64,000 bases of DNA. Source: Himantopus leucocephalus (Eukaryota; Chordata; Aves; Charadriiformes; Recurvirostridae). The notes beneath the pieces were generated by a model. The model did no database searches, was not told where the DNA came from, and saw only the letters and a list, made by a program, of their open reading frames with translations. Location: contig RSEF01000002.1 in the NCBI GenBank assembly GCA_003993805.1, positions 72,843,798-72,907,797 on the forward strand. Direction: 5' to 3'. Position numbers and translations under genes: made by a program. Below are positions 1 to 11,135 of the stretch, one piece after another (position 1 is the first letter of the stretch; the number at the start of each line of letters is the position of its first letter).

Positions 1-71
1 GGGAAGGAGGGGGGGCGGGGGGTGTTTTACCTTCTCTCACTTTCTATTGCAGGAAGCGGGGCCGGGAGCAC

Positions 72-79
72 TGACGTCA
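72..79. promoter_or_regulatory. Perfect cAMP response element (TGACGTCA)
   Basis: The full palindromic CREB/ATF site TGACGTCA sits at the left shoulder of the CpG island, about 14 bp before a GC box. CREs close to the start site are common in CpG-island promoters. Binding itself is inferred. Confidence 0.6.
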
Positions 80-175
80 CCGGGTCTCCCGGCCCCGCCC
101 CCTTTCCCCGGCCCGGGGCGGGGGGGGGGCGGTGGGGGAGGGGTCGGGGGAGGGGTCACCGAGGGGGTTTCCTCG

Positions 176-238
176 CGGCCCGGTGGGGGAGGGAACGGCG
201 GCGCAGNCGGCCCGGTGGGGGAGGGAACGGCGGCGCAG
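176..238. repeat. Exact 31-bp duplication around a single N (likely assembly artefact)
   Basis: Bases 176-206 and 208-238 are identical over 31 bp, separated only by one N at 207. An exact repeat placed on both sides of a one-base gap is what an assembler leaves when two contig ends overlap but are not merged. The true genome probably has one copy. Confidence 0.75.
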
Positions 239-689
239 CGCGAGGCACAACAGACGCGCCGCGCGGCCGCTTCCCCACCGCCGCCTCACGGGCGGGACCC
301 CGCGGCGGCCACCGCCGCCGCTACCACCACCACCGCCCCGGTTGGCGTCCCGGCCCGCCCCGCCTCCCCCAGCAACCGGGGCTGTGCGGCGGCACCCCGG
401 GAGGGTGGGAGGCGCCCCTCGCCGCCGCGGCCCCGGGGGGGTCTCCTCAGGGGGGGTCCCGGCACGAAGCAGCAGCAGCGGCGGCACCGCCGCCCCTGAG
501 GGCAAAAGTTCCCGCCGCCGGTGCGCGTCGCGCTCCCCCCTGTCACGGCCCGGCCCCCGGGGCACCGGCACGGCCGGCCGGACGCGCACACACGCACACA
601 GACAGACGCAGGGAGCCGGGGCTGACGCGGAGATCCCGGAGGTTCCTTCCCCGCCGCCCGGCCCGGGCTTCCCCGCGCCCCCGCCCGCC

Positions 690-712
690 CGGCCCGGCCC
701 GGCCCGGCCCGG
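690..712. repeat. (GGCCC)n pentamer repeat in CpG island
   Basis: About four tandem GGCCC units run through GC-only sequence inside the island. The G-rich complementary strand could form quadruplex structures. It is also a region where short-read coverage typically fails. Confidence 0.7.
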
Positions 713-906
713 CGCGCCCCGTCGGGGGGTGGGGGGGAAACTCACCGCCGCGCCGCGCATCCTGCCGCGGCGATAGTAACTTTTTCACGCCGGGCGGCAG
801 CCGGCGGCAGCGAACCCCTCCGCCGCTGGAAGTGGGCGGGGGAGGAAATACGAGGAGGAGGCGCGTCGTGCTCTCCGCCGCGGCGCCCCTTTTTTGGCCC
901 NTTTGC

Positions 907-940
907 CCCGGGGGGGGGGTGGTGGTGGTGGAGGGGGGGT
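907..940. repeat. G-rich tract (poly-G and TGG units)
   Basis: A run of G is followed by GGTGGTGGTGG and another G run, just after a single N at 901. It is low complexity with strong G-quadruplex potential on the plus strand, and the N beside it suggests a sequencing problem. Confidence 0.6.
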
Positions 941-1110
941 GTGCGGGGAGGCCGTGCTGTGGCGTGGCGGCTGGTCTCCTGCATCAGCTGTGCGTGGGGT
1001 GTGCGTGTGTGCTGCGTGCGGGGTCACCCTGCCCGGGCAAGGAGTGTCCCGTCCCCCCCCCTTCCCCGTCCCGTCCCCCCCTCCCCGGGGCAAGCAAGCA
1101 CGGCCGCCGG

Positions 1111-4100
1111 GAAACGCCGTGCCTCCTATCCTCCCCCCCCCAAAAAAAAACCCAAACCCAAAACAAAACCCCCAAACCTGGGCTTTTTGGCACTGGGGGG
1201 GGGAAAGGCTTTTGCGTTTTAATTTATTATCTTTTTTTTTTTTTTTTTTAAATCCAAACTCCCTGACAAAGAGGTGTTGGCAGCTTTTCATGACCGCTCG
1301 GGTTTCCCGTCAGGTTTTTGCGTTTGGAGCCAGCACGTGATGTCTTTAGCAAATAAACTCAATTAAATATTTCTGTTCTTCCTCCCGCCCGTGCCTGTGC
1401 TCTCCTGGCAGCCCTTGCGCTCAGCTGTAAGCGCTTTGGCCACGCTACATCCTTCCCTTGTGAGTTTAGTGTCCAGGCCAGACCCTGACCATCGCCTGCC
1501 TAAGAGAACGTGACCACCATTTCCAGAGACTTTGAGTTTCTCATAGTCCCTTCTTTCAAACTGCATTTAATCTTGCTGGGTTTTTGTAAGACAGACGAGT
1601 GCTTTCATCCCCATTTCACGGGGGAGAAACCAAGGCAAGAAGATGCAGAGTAGCTCATTGTAGAGCTGTACGACAGATGCGAGACCGCTTCTGACGGAGC
1701 CTTTTGGCCACAGGCGCTGTCTATGGGCTATTTTCCCCTCTTGACTTGACTTAAGTTATAGCTTGAAAACATTTGTGGCTTACAACACTGGCGGGTTCCC
1801 TGCTGTGGGTAACCTGTCCTGCCTCCTGCCCAGGAGCAACAGAACTATTCGCTACACAGAGGGCAAAAGTAAGCGGACAACCTGCCTGCACGCTGCCTGG
1901 CTAGTCTGCAACCTGGCGGTTAGGGTGGGAGATGGTATTCATCACAGAATTAGAGGTTTATGAAGAAGTCAGACCCTCAAAGAGTATCTTCAAGGAGAAA
2001 TGTTGTATTCTACTACTTCTCCAGTCAGACAAGAAAGTGATGTTTTTTTTTTTTTTTTGTTAGAGTCTGTGCTTGTCTTCCACCTCTGTTTTTTGGACTT
2101 AGGGCTCTGACTTGCTAAAGAACAGAATTGCCGTTAGCCTGAACACATCAATATGAATGTGATCCTACAGGTGCCATAAGCTTAAAATAATGTACCAAGT
2201 CTGACCAGTCACAAACCTGAGATCAAGTGACCTCTGAAACTAGGTCTGGACCTCTACTTGTTCTGGTTGGCTGTCCCCGAGAGTCTGGCCTTTGCGATAC
2301 ATGGCATCTGACTCCTTCCTCTCCTACTCATTGTCTGAAAGCTTCAGGTTATTGTCACCAGAGTCATCAGGGAGGAAGCATCAGATGCTGGCCCTTCCTC
2401 ACAAGATGCCTCAGAAAAGAGGACCCACCACAACTGCTGCTGAAGGAAGTCCTAGGTCACCCATCTCTCTGCAAGGACCTGAATAACTTCAAAGTAGGTG
2501 GTCTGACAAGCAAGTTGAAGCGAAGGACTACAACGAACCCCCTGGAGCCAGCAGGAAAGTGTTCTTCTACCAAAAGAAGTCCAACTGCAGCGTGAAAGTG
2601 CAGCCCTCTCACCACATGGATACACACAGGAATATAATCGGTGCCCTTCCTCTGCAAACAAGCACAAGTGTCTTTACAAGAATGACTCAATGAGGTGTCA
2701 AAGAGGAGACAGGTCCCCAGGGAGGCACGGGGCATGGCAGATGGTGCCAGCTGATCCACCCTTGAACATAAAACCCGTCATGTCAAAGTCAGTTTGGGTC
2801 AGAGGACAAAACACAGAACTGAAAGTCTGGCCCCGTGAGGTTATTCCCACGGCCGTCAGAAAAAGCAGATGAAGAGGCAGCTGCGAGCTGGAGACACTCC
2901 TCAACCAGTGAGTGAGCACCTCTAGTGATCAGAGCTAGGGGACAAAGAGCTGCCTCCAACCCAGCTCCATGTTGCTCTAGCAGGCTCCCCTACCCGCTCC
3001 AGCAAGTGGAAAATACAGTCCCGGGAAAGCTTGGAGGAGATGGCAACACGAGGCTGTTTATCCCGGGCAGACCACTTCATCTTTTTCTGTCTGTTTTTCC
3101 ATCAGCAAAACAGAAGTGCGTACCCACTCAGTAAAGTACTTTGGGAAAAGTACTGTGGATGATTGCTAGTGGGAGGCACATAGTAATCTTCTCAAACCTG
3201 CAAATGAGTGAAATTCTTTAAAAGTTTTCAGCGAGATCTAAAATGCCACATCAATATGCACATTAAAAAAAATCCTTCGTGGCAGAATTTAGATACTTTG
3301 AAAAATTTCACCTAAAAGGAGCCCTTTAAATGACTGTGTGTGTATCTGAACAGGGAAGATTATTAAGGCTTTTTTCTTACTAAAACTCCACTGCATTTTC
3401 AGGAGGACACCTATTTTTAAACATCCTCTAGATTTACGCTCGAAACCCCTACGCTCAGAAACTGGTATTCTGTAATGGCTCACAGGTATTTTATGTATAA
3501 ATATATACACATACACACATTAGGCTCTCAAGAAACCATGATACATTAGGTACTTTTAAATAATTCATTGTTAAGCACCCCATGATAAATCTCTAGTTGA
3601 ACAGTATGTGATTTTGCTAGAATTCTTGGTATATACTGAATGTGAAGCACTGTTGTAAATTTAACTATGCTGAGCATCAAATGTGAAAATTTTATATTGT
3701 ACGTTACATCCTGACACGCAACTGAGAATCTTTGTTATTAAGGCTTCAGGGAATTTTTGAGGGAACTTCTGAGGTTCTGAAAAGAAAAAAAACAACACCA
3801 AGACTGAGTGCTCTTTCTCTATAGAAGTTGAGATTTTCTCAGAGAAGGGAAATTCCATAAGTAGTCTGTATTGAATTAACATAAAGGTTTTGCTAAAAGA
3901 GCTGCTGTCTATCAGCTTGTGCTCTGAGGCTCCTCATTCGGTGCTGTTTGGATGAGAGTCAGAGGATCTTGGCTTACCTGGTACGAGCCGATGCTCAGAG
4001 CATTTCCAGGGCTTGCCGCTCCTGCAGCAGGGCTGGAGAGATAGGGCAGCAACCGCTGCTGTGAGGGGAGGTCATTTTTCCCCCTTTGCTCCAGCAGTAG

Positions 4101-7100
4101 CTGTCACCCCAGATACTCGTAACTCTCCCTTGTCAGCAACGGCCAGACGCTTTCCTGGAGGCAGGCAAAGATGACAGCAGGGACCTGGCCACGCGCTGCT
4201 CCCCGCAACCTGCTGGTCCGAGCAAGGAGTTGGTCCTGGTTGGGACATTTTGCACGGCCCCTCACCTCACAGGATGTCCTTAAGGGGGGCATCCCTTAGT
4301 CCCGTAAATTGAACCAGTTCCTTCTGATTTGGAGAAACTGGCATTATATAATGGAAACATGCTCCATTGGAGGATTTTGGCACAGCTTTACTTTTTACTT
4401 GCAAGTATACACTGCAGCTCTGTGTGGTGGTCACTGGCATGGACCCCTGTGGCCAAGGAAAGGTGCAAATCTGCCCAGCTTCAGGTTAATCAAGTGATAC
4501 AGGGCACAATTCACTGGCAGAGCTTCACCTTTTTTCCAGGTATTGTAAACCAGACATTTAAATGAACTTCATCACTGATACCATATCTAGTTATTTACAC
4601 CACGTTCATCTTAATGATACCAGAACAGCTCAGATAAGAATACCTGTGTTTAAGATGCTCTGCTAAAAACTGCTTTGGTGACTATTTGTCCTTCTCCCTC
4701 CTTGGAAGAGCCCCAACTGCTGTGGTGCTCCCCCAGGGATAAATCACAGGAGAGCTTTCCCCGCAACAGCTCCTCCAGGCAGAGGAAGCAATCCTCACCC
4801 TACCTAAACCACCACCACAGCCTGACATCAGCCTTCTTTCCTCCCAGAACACAAGGCCTCATGTCTCCGGTCACAGGACAAGAGATCAGACGAGAGACTG
4901 GCCACAGAGTGAAGCACCCACTGAGGAGAATGCCTTCTAGCGGAGTCCCTTCGAGGTCTCCGTTGGTTCTGCAAGCTCTGGCGAGACTAGTGCCGTGCCC
5001 ACACCACCTGCAGCATCCTCCCTGCAGGGACACATGACGAGGCCAAGAGCAAGAGAATCATCCTCAGCACTTTGCAGGCTGGCCGCACTCCCTGCCCAGC
5101 CAACCCTTCCACCATGGCATGCCAAAGTCTAAGGAGAAAAAAGAGGAAGAAATTAAAACCAGACTGGTTAAACCAGTGCCGCCTTTTTCTCCGAGAGGCA
5201 GCCGCAGTGGCTGGCATATGCTGTTGCCCATGCTGCTGCTGGCCTGCGCCGAGCAGGATGAGGAGCAGGTTGGACTGCCGCCATGCAATGAACGCCTCGT
5301 ACTCGGCACACCACGCGTCTAGCAGGGCTTTGTGGGATGTGACATTAAGCCCTTCTGGAAGGGAGGTAATTGCCACACAGCATCGTGAGGTCCAGCATGG
5401 AGGATTTGGGAGAAGGCAAAGGCTCGCCTGCAGTGCAGGGTATGATACTGTTGGGGTTATATTAAAGGGCTGAGCCAGCTCAGACTCCCTTCCTCCTCCC
5501 CGAGATGGAGCTCACCCAAGGCCCTGAGCACAGTCTTGTGTCCAAACACGAGGCAAGTTTGAGCTTGGGCCGGTGCTCTGAAGTTAGCGTAGATGTAGCC
5601 ATGAAAAGTGAGTCCCAGAGCTTTTGGCTTTCCACTGAAAATTGCTTCTGTCTTTTCAGAAAGAACTGTTTCTCTGCAGGTCAGCAGGCTCTGTGCTTTT
5701 ACAGCCCTTTTACTCCCTTGCACCCATGTATTTTAACTCCTAACTGAGGTAGACAGGTTTCTTGCCATCTCTGAACTTTTTCATGAAGTTGCTCATATTT
5801 TCCACTGCATCTCCCCTTCGCCTCAGCTCATCAGTTCACTCTGATCTTTCTTTCTCGGTAGCTCTAGGTTCTGAACTGTTCATTTAAATATGGTGTGGTT
5901 TGCCAGCATTTTTTTGCTGAGCCTTTTATTTTAGCTGTTAAAGAAACAGAAGACACATATGCATTTAACACAAGTGCACCTTGCCAAGATGCTTTCAGTG
6001 GTATGCTTTTTCTTTAGATTCAACCGTAAACATTTTAACATATCTGAATGATTAAAAAGCATTTCATCCTGTGCCTTCTTCCCCAAGTATTTTTGCCATT
6101 CAATGGCACTCTAGTATTATGTTTGCCACAGACATTTATGGGAGAGGTCTTTTAAATATCACATTCTGAGCACATTAAGTTAGCTTAGCAGCTCAAAGGT
6201 TGCAGGGTTAAAAGGAAATAAGAAAAACATCATTATTTTCTCTGAAAATGTTTTCCCTTGCCTCCTTCCCAGTACAGACACAAATATAAAAAACCCACAG
6301 AGAGAAAAAAGAAATAAAATCCCCATTCTATTGAAAAATCTCAAACAAGTTAAAATTTCTTTGATTACTGGGATGTTTACTTTGCCAGGCATATTGCAGA
6401 TCATTAGGCACAGATCAACAACAAAGCTTCAAGTTCCTTTAGCCGTGTTCCCCTGACTATGAAGTGTCATACAAATAATATACAGAGCATTTGCAGTGGT
6501 GCTTCAAAAGCAGACATATAGCACCTTTTGTAAGCTGTACTATTTCTATCATTTAAAGATGTTCAGTCGTCCTTAAACCCAAATGGCTACAACAAGAACT
6601 AAATCTATGGTTTTGCTTTGAATAATTTTGGTGCCTTTCTGTTAATAATCCTTCTATGTAATTCCCCTGTTTGTGGGGTCTCCTGAAAAATCATTTCCCC
6701 TAGCTGTGGCCAGTGATTTTGTTAAATCTTTTTATCTTTTTGAACTAAGGCTAACAAGTGTCAGGCTCCAATGCTGAGGAGCGTAGAAAATTTTCAAAAT
6801 ACGCTTTAGCAAACGAAAGCAAGTTGAAAACATGGCACTTGCAGTCTTACAGCTGTCCAAAATTTCACAAGGCCAACACTGTAAGAGCCACAGATTTCAT
6901 TTTCCAAAAATCCTATCACAGCAGCATGACTGCATCCTATACCCACTTTCACACATCACTAAACAATCACCCATGTAGCATACAAGACAGAGAAAAACCA
7001 GGCGTAGGGGAGCAACGGTGATATAAATAAGACACCTGGTTCAAGGCTGGCTTCTCACTGCAGTAAGGAGAGGAATATATTGGGTTTGGTTTTTCACGGC

Positions 7101-8760
7101 TCAGCCGAAGGCTGTTAGACAGCCCAGAGAGCCGACAACCAGCCCTCTTTCCCTCCTGGCTGAGCTGTTGCTCAAGGCTGGCGTGGCAGCCTCTGCTTGG
7201 GCTTCTTCAGGTCCAGCTGCATGTTGCACCCCTTCCAGAAAGTCATGCCGTGGGCTCATCGCATCCCAGTTGAAGCCTCTTTTCATCAAGAAGGGATAAG
7301 ACATTTCACAACTGACTGTGTCTTCTATTAAAACACTGTAATGCCTTGAAAGGTCGAGGGTGCAGCAGCAGTCCTCAAAGTGGTTTGTCTGTTGGCTTAA
7401 GAAGTGGCATGACAGAAAAAGTACAGTTTGCTTCCTTCAAAGGTGAATCATTCCCCAGCCCTGTCTTTACAGCAAGCGCTTAAGGTCTTTCCTACGTCAC
7501 AGAAATACGATGTATATCTTATTCTGATCAAACAGCCATACTGATGGCTTAAACGTGCATCCATTTGTGGAGAGGAGGACTTGACACTGATGCACAATTA
7601 AGCTTGCAGATAAGCTCATGGCAACACAAGGAAAAGCAAAAGTTAAGACATCAGATCCTCCACTGGAGGTAAGTAAGTTACATTATTGCCATAGAAATCC
7701 TACAGGAGGAATGGCTGGCCAGCCCATAAAACCCCAAACATGGCACACGCTCACCACCTAAAAATACTGGGTTTGGCAGGGGTGACAAAAGCCCAGGTCA
7801 ATACTCAACCAGAAGAAATCCAGCACGGAGGCCATGCCTGCTAAGACAGAGACCCAGCCACATGAGGCAGGTGCTGGGCAGGGGAACGAGAGGAGCTTGC
7901 AAAGAACAGCTCAGCTTCCTAAAGGCTTCGTGTGCACCACTGTGCAGAGCCAGGGAAGAGTACGTAGCACAGCTGTGAACCCCTCTCTAGAGAGGTATTT
8001 CCCTTGTGGAGTAATTTGTCCTGTGCCTATCTTCAGGAAAGAATTTGCGCGTCTGTTAAGTCCCACTAATGCCAGCGAGCGCGCTCTCAGAAAGCCAGAG
8101 CACATGCTTAAGGGTTTCTCGTATCAAATTTTACAGGCATCATTTAAACACGTGAGTTATCCCCTTGGCTTAGTGGGACCACTCATGCCTAGAGTCCCCG
8201 ATGATCTTGCTGTAGCCTCAGCAGTAAACTTCAAACGGAAAAAGAAAGTGCACGTTACTAAATCAAAAAAAGTTCACAGGGAACTGAAACGTAACTGAAA
8301 CCCTCCTCCCCACCACCTAAGGCTCCATTTTGTGTATCTGATCCTGTGAGCAGCTTGCACAACCAGGCACCGAGATCAATGGGGCTAACAAACCACAGGT
8401 TGCGCTTTTTGTTGAGTCAGAGGCATTGTCTGCAAATACTCAGGGCCAGTTCTGCAACGCTCCTCCGTGCATGGTCTTATTATCAAGACTGCAGTGCCAT
8501 TCTGGTGTAGTGCTTTAGAGATCCTTCTCCAGTAAAAAACACAACTGTGCATTACTTTTGTTGTCTCTTAAATAGGAGTACACAAAGCTGTAAAAACCCT
8601 TCTAATTATGTTTAAAAACCAATCACATTAAAACCAAAGCTGATGCCAAGAACATTTTAATCACACAAACCAAGAGATGCAGAAACGCTTCGCTCCACTG
8701 CTATGGGCTGTGGAATGAAGTAAGCACAATCATTTCAGTCTGGTTTATGGAGGCCAGACA
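1111..8760. other. Gene-free stretch: no supported gene
   Basis: The first part (1,111-1,250) is the decaying edge of the CpG island with poly-A/C and an 18-T run at 1,232-1,249. Another T run lies at 2,043-2,058. The open frames here are short, overlap one another on both strands, and show no recognisable domain. A slightly GC-richer patch at 4,670-5,480 has overlapping frames of 120-133 codons on both strands, treated under findings. The rest is unremarkable intron-like or intergenic sequence. I recognise no interspersed repeat in it with confidence. Confidence 0.6.
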
Positions 8761-8811
8761 CAGGATATCCACCTTTGCATCTCCCCTTTTTCCTACAAGA
8801 TGTCTATAAGC

Positions 8812-8835
8812 TTTTTTTTTTTTTTTTTAAAAAAA
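8812..8835. repeat. Poly-T/poly-A tract
   Basis: Seventeen T are followed by seven A, next to C/T-rich sequence up to about 8,960. It is a simple low-complexity tract. The T-to-A junction could fold on itself, but there is no sign of function. Confidence 0.75.
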
Positions 8836-9822
8836 CCCTTTCCACTTACACACACTTTTTAATTACTCTTTCATTCCCTCCTCCCATTCCCAGGGCCCAT
8901 CTGGCTGTTGTGTGTTTTGTCTCTTTATCTAGTTCTTCCCCACACTACTTCTCTCCCAACTTCAAAGCACCTTTTCCCTACCCAGGTTACATGAGGAGAC
9001 ATGTGTTCCACCTTATTTTCCACAATCTGGACGTATCTTTTGAGAAGCTGCAGCTTAGGAGAGGAAGGACTGAAGATGCCTTCGCTCACTTCTCTATCAT
9101 CCTCCCCCTTGGCTGACTGTTTGGTGTACATCTCTTAAGCAGCTCCCAACAGGAGCACAGAAAGGACATGGAGATGTAAACAACTCTTCCTTGTTTTAAG
9201 ATTTGGGACCCACTTCCTAGTCCTGTTGCTGCTGAGACCAAAACCATTCCTTGATATTGTGGAGTTGACTGGATGCAGTGACAAAAAGTAATCAAAAGCT
9301 CATTCTGGAAGTCTACTGCAGAAATAACATCAACTGCGGAGTCCCAATTCTCTTGACCTATAAAACGCAAGTGCGTTGGTCTGACTGATAAGAAACAGTG
9401 AGTACAACATAAACACCAGGCTCTGGAAACACTCGCATGAACCACATCAGTGCACATTTCTTACCTAGACAAGCAACACTTTGCAGGCTCAAGCCAGCGA
9501 GGTGAAACATTGAAAGCAGGATTATCTTTATTTGTGGGCAAATTCCTCTAGCCAAATCTGAACCACAGATCTTCACATCTGAAAATAAAAGCGTTATCTA
9601 GATTTTCTCCTGTGTTGCAGTTGTTATAGCAAAGCTGCCAGAGATTTCTATTCCTGACCTCTGCCTTCTTTTGCCACTTACCGCCTCCAGGGGAAGAGGA
9701 GCCAGTGAGACACAACTCCTTTATTAGGCAAAAAGGTGACTTTGGTTACAGCACTTCTGCAGAGTGGACAACAGTCACCATCTTCTGTCATTTTTGTAGT
9801 GATGGCCGCACTAGCTCATCTT

Positions 9823-9859
9823 CCCCCCCCCCCNGACATTCCCCCCCCCCCCCCCCCCC
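9823..9859. repeat. Poly-C tracts flanking a single N
   Basis: Eleven C are followed by N (9,834), GACATT and then nineteen C. The N inside homopolymer C suggests an unresolved contig join, so tract lengths and the short insert between them should not be trusted. Confidence 0.7.
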
Positions 9860-11118
9860 TACATATTTGAAGAGCGTGTCAGAGAGCAGGTCTAGTCCCC
9901 AAGGGATGGCAAACCAGGAGCTGAGGTGATCCTATAGCCTGCCCTATAGCCCTGAGTGAGCCAAGCAGGACAGGCCCAGAGATGATGTCCAGGTCCCACT
10001 AAGACCCCACACCATAAGGAAAAAGCATGGTGATAGGCCAGGTCCAAGATCAAGCCAAGAATCCAGTTCACAAGTCAGGTCCAGTGGTGTCCAGGTAGGA
10101 CCACGGAGACAAGATGAAGCCAGGTTCAGGCTGGGAAACCAGTTCATATGTTAAGCTCCAGAGAAAAGAACTACCATAGCCAGCCAGAGCTAGGCACTAA
10201 CATTTCTCCAAACAGCTCAAGCAGGGGCTGATGGTCCCCAGCTGAACTTGAAAAGGTTTCTAGGCCCTTTTAAGCTGGGTGGAGATCCCAGGTGAGTCTG
10301 GTCAGGGCCATTAAGGACTGTTAGTGCCCTCAGGGATCTGAGGGAGAGAATGAGCAAAAGAACTTGCAAAACATACTTGTGTATATATAACAAATTCATG
10401 TATGTATAGTGTATATATGTCACATTAATGTTCTGTTTCTTAAGTCCGCTCTCTTCATTTCCAATATCTGGCTTATGATTTTAAATCCTCTAAGGCTTGG
10501 AATAGACCTTAACTCTAAAAATGTATCTGATACCACACAGCAAGCAAAAGATCAAGAAGTTAAAGAAAGCCACAGCTGCAATAAAGGGATAGCAAGTACT
10601 TTTAAACAAAAACTCCAAGCTGCAGATAATATGGCCTCCATTCAAGTTTACATCCAGGCTGTTTTAAAATCTGAAGGACATTTTAGTTTGCCTGGCTACA
10701 AATCATTATAAATCTGGAAAGAATTCTGCTGCACTTCCTACATCCTTCCTACGTCCTTTCTTTTTATTTGCATTACTGCTTTCTACTCCCACTACTACCT
10801 GTTATGTTCACTTTTTAGACTATTTTCCCCAAATTGATTCTCCCTTTGATCTTTCCATCCCACAAGGGTAACCTTTCCAAGCTGCCGTCTATTATTTGTG
10901 GTCTTCGGTGGCACCAGTAGTCTTTCCAAATTTAAAAATCAACTGAAAAATTAATTCACGTGCCCTTTGCCTTTCCTCTCCTCTCACTAGTGAGTATCTG
11001 ACACCAGGTTGGACCCCACAGCAAATCCTGAAATAGCCTGAATTTTGAGAAAAATTTCCATTCCCAGGAGTTGCCCTTGCCATTGGTTGGGTTGTTACAA
11101 GCAGTGTACAGGCAGCGC

Positions 11119-11135
11119 ACACACACACACACACA
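11119..11135. repeat. (CA)n microsatellite
   Basis: About eight CA units in an otherwise unique context. Confidence 0.8.

Larger units (their letters stand above)
60..1110. promoter_or_regulatory. CpG island, probable gene promoter
   Basis: This is a block of about 1 kb with extreme GC content and very frequent CpG, quite unlike the AT-leaning sequence after about 1,200. It contains several Sp1-type GC boxes (CCCCGCCCCC near 93-102, GGGCGGGGG near 834-842, G-rich runs at 112-152), a perfect CRE at 72-79, and GGCCC repeats. Such islands in vertebrates nearly always mark promoters of broadly expressed genes. No TATA box is evident. Long open frames run through it on both strands, but they are Pro/Arg/Gly/Ala low-complexity and result from the lack of AT-rich stop codons, so I do not call a protein. 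Which gene it drives is inference: either HIVEP1 to the left on the minus strand, or ADTRP to the right on the plus strand. Confidence 0.8.

Noticed and set aside
22..1251. 409-codon plus-strand open frame across the CpG island
   Set aside because: It is Pro/Arg/Gly low complexity, spans two Ns and has equally long frames on the other strand. It is a product of GC-rich sequence lacking stop codons.
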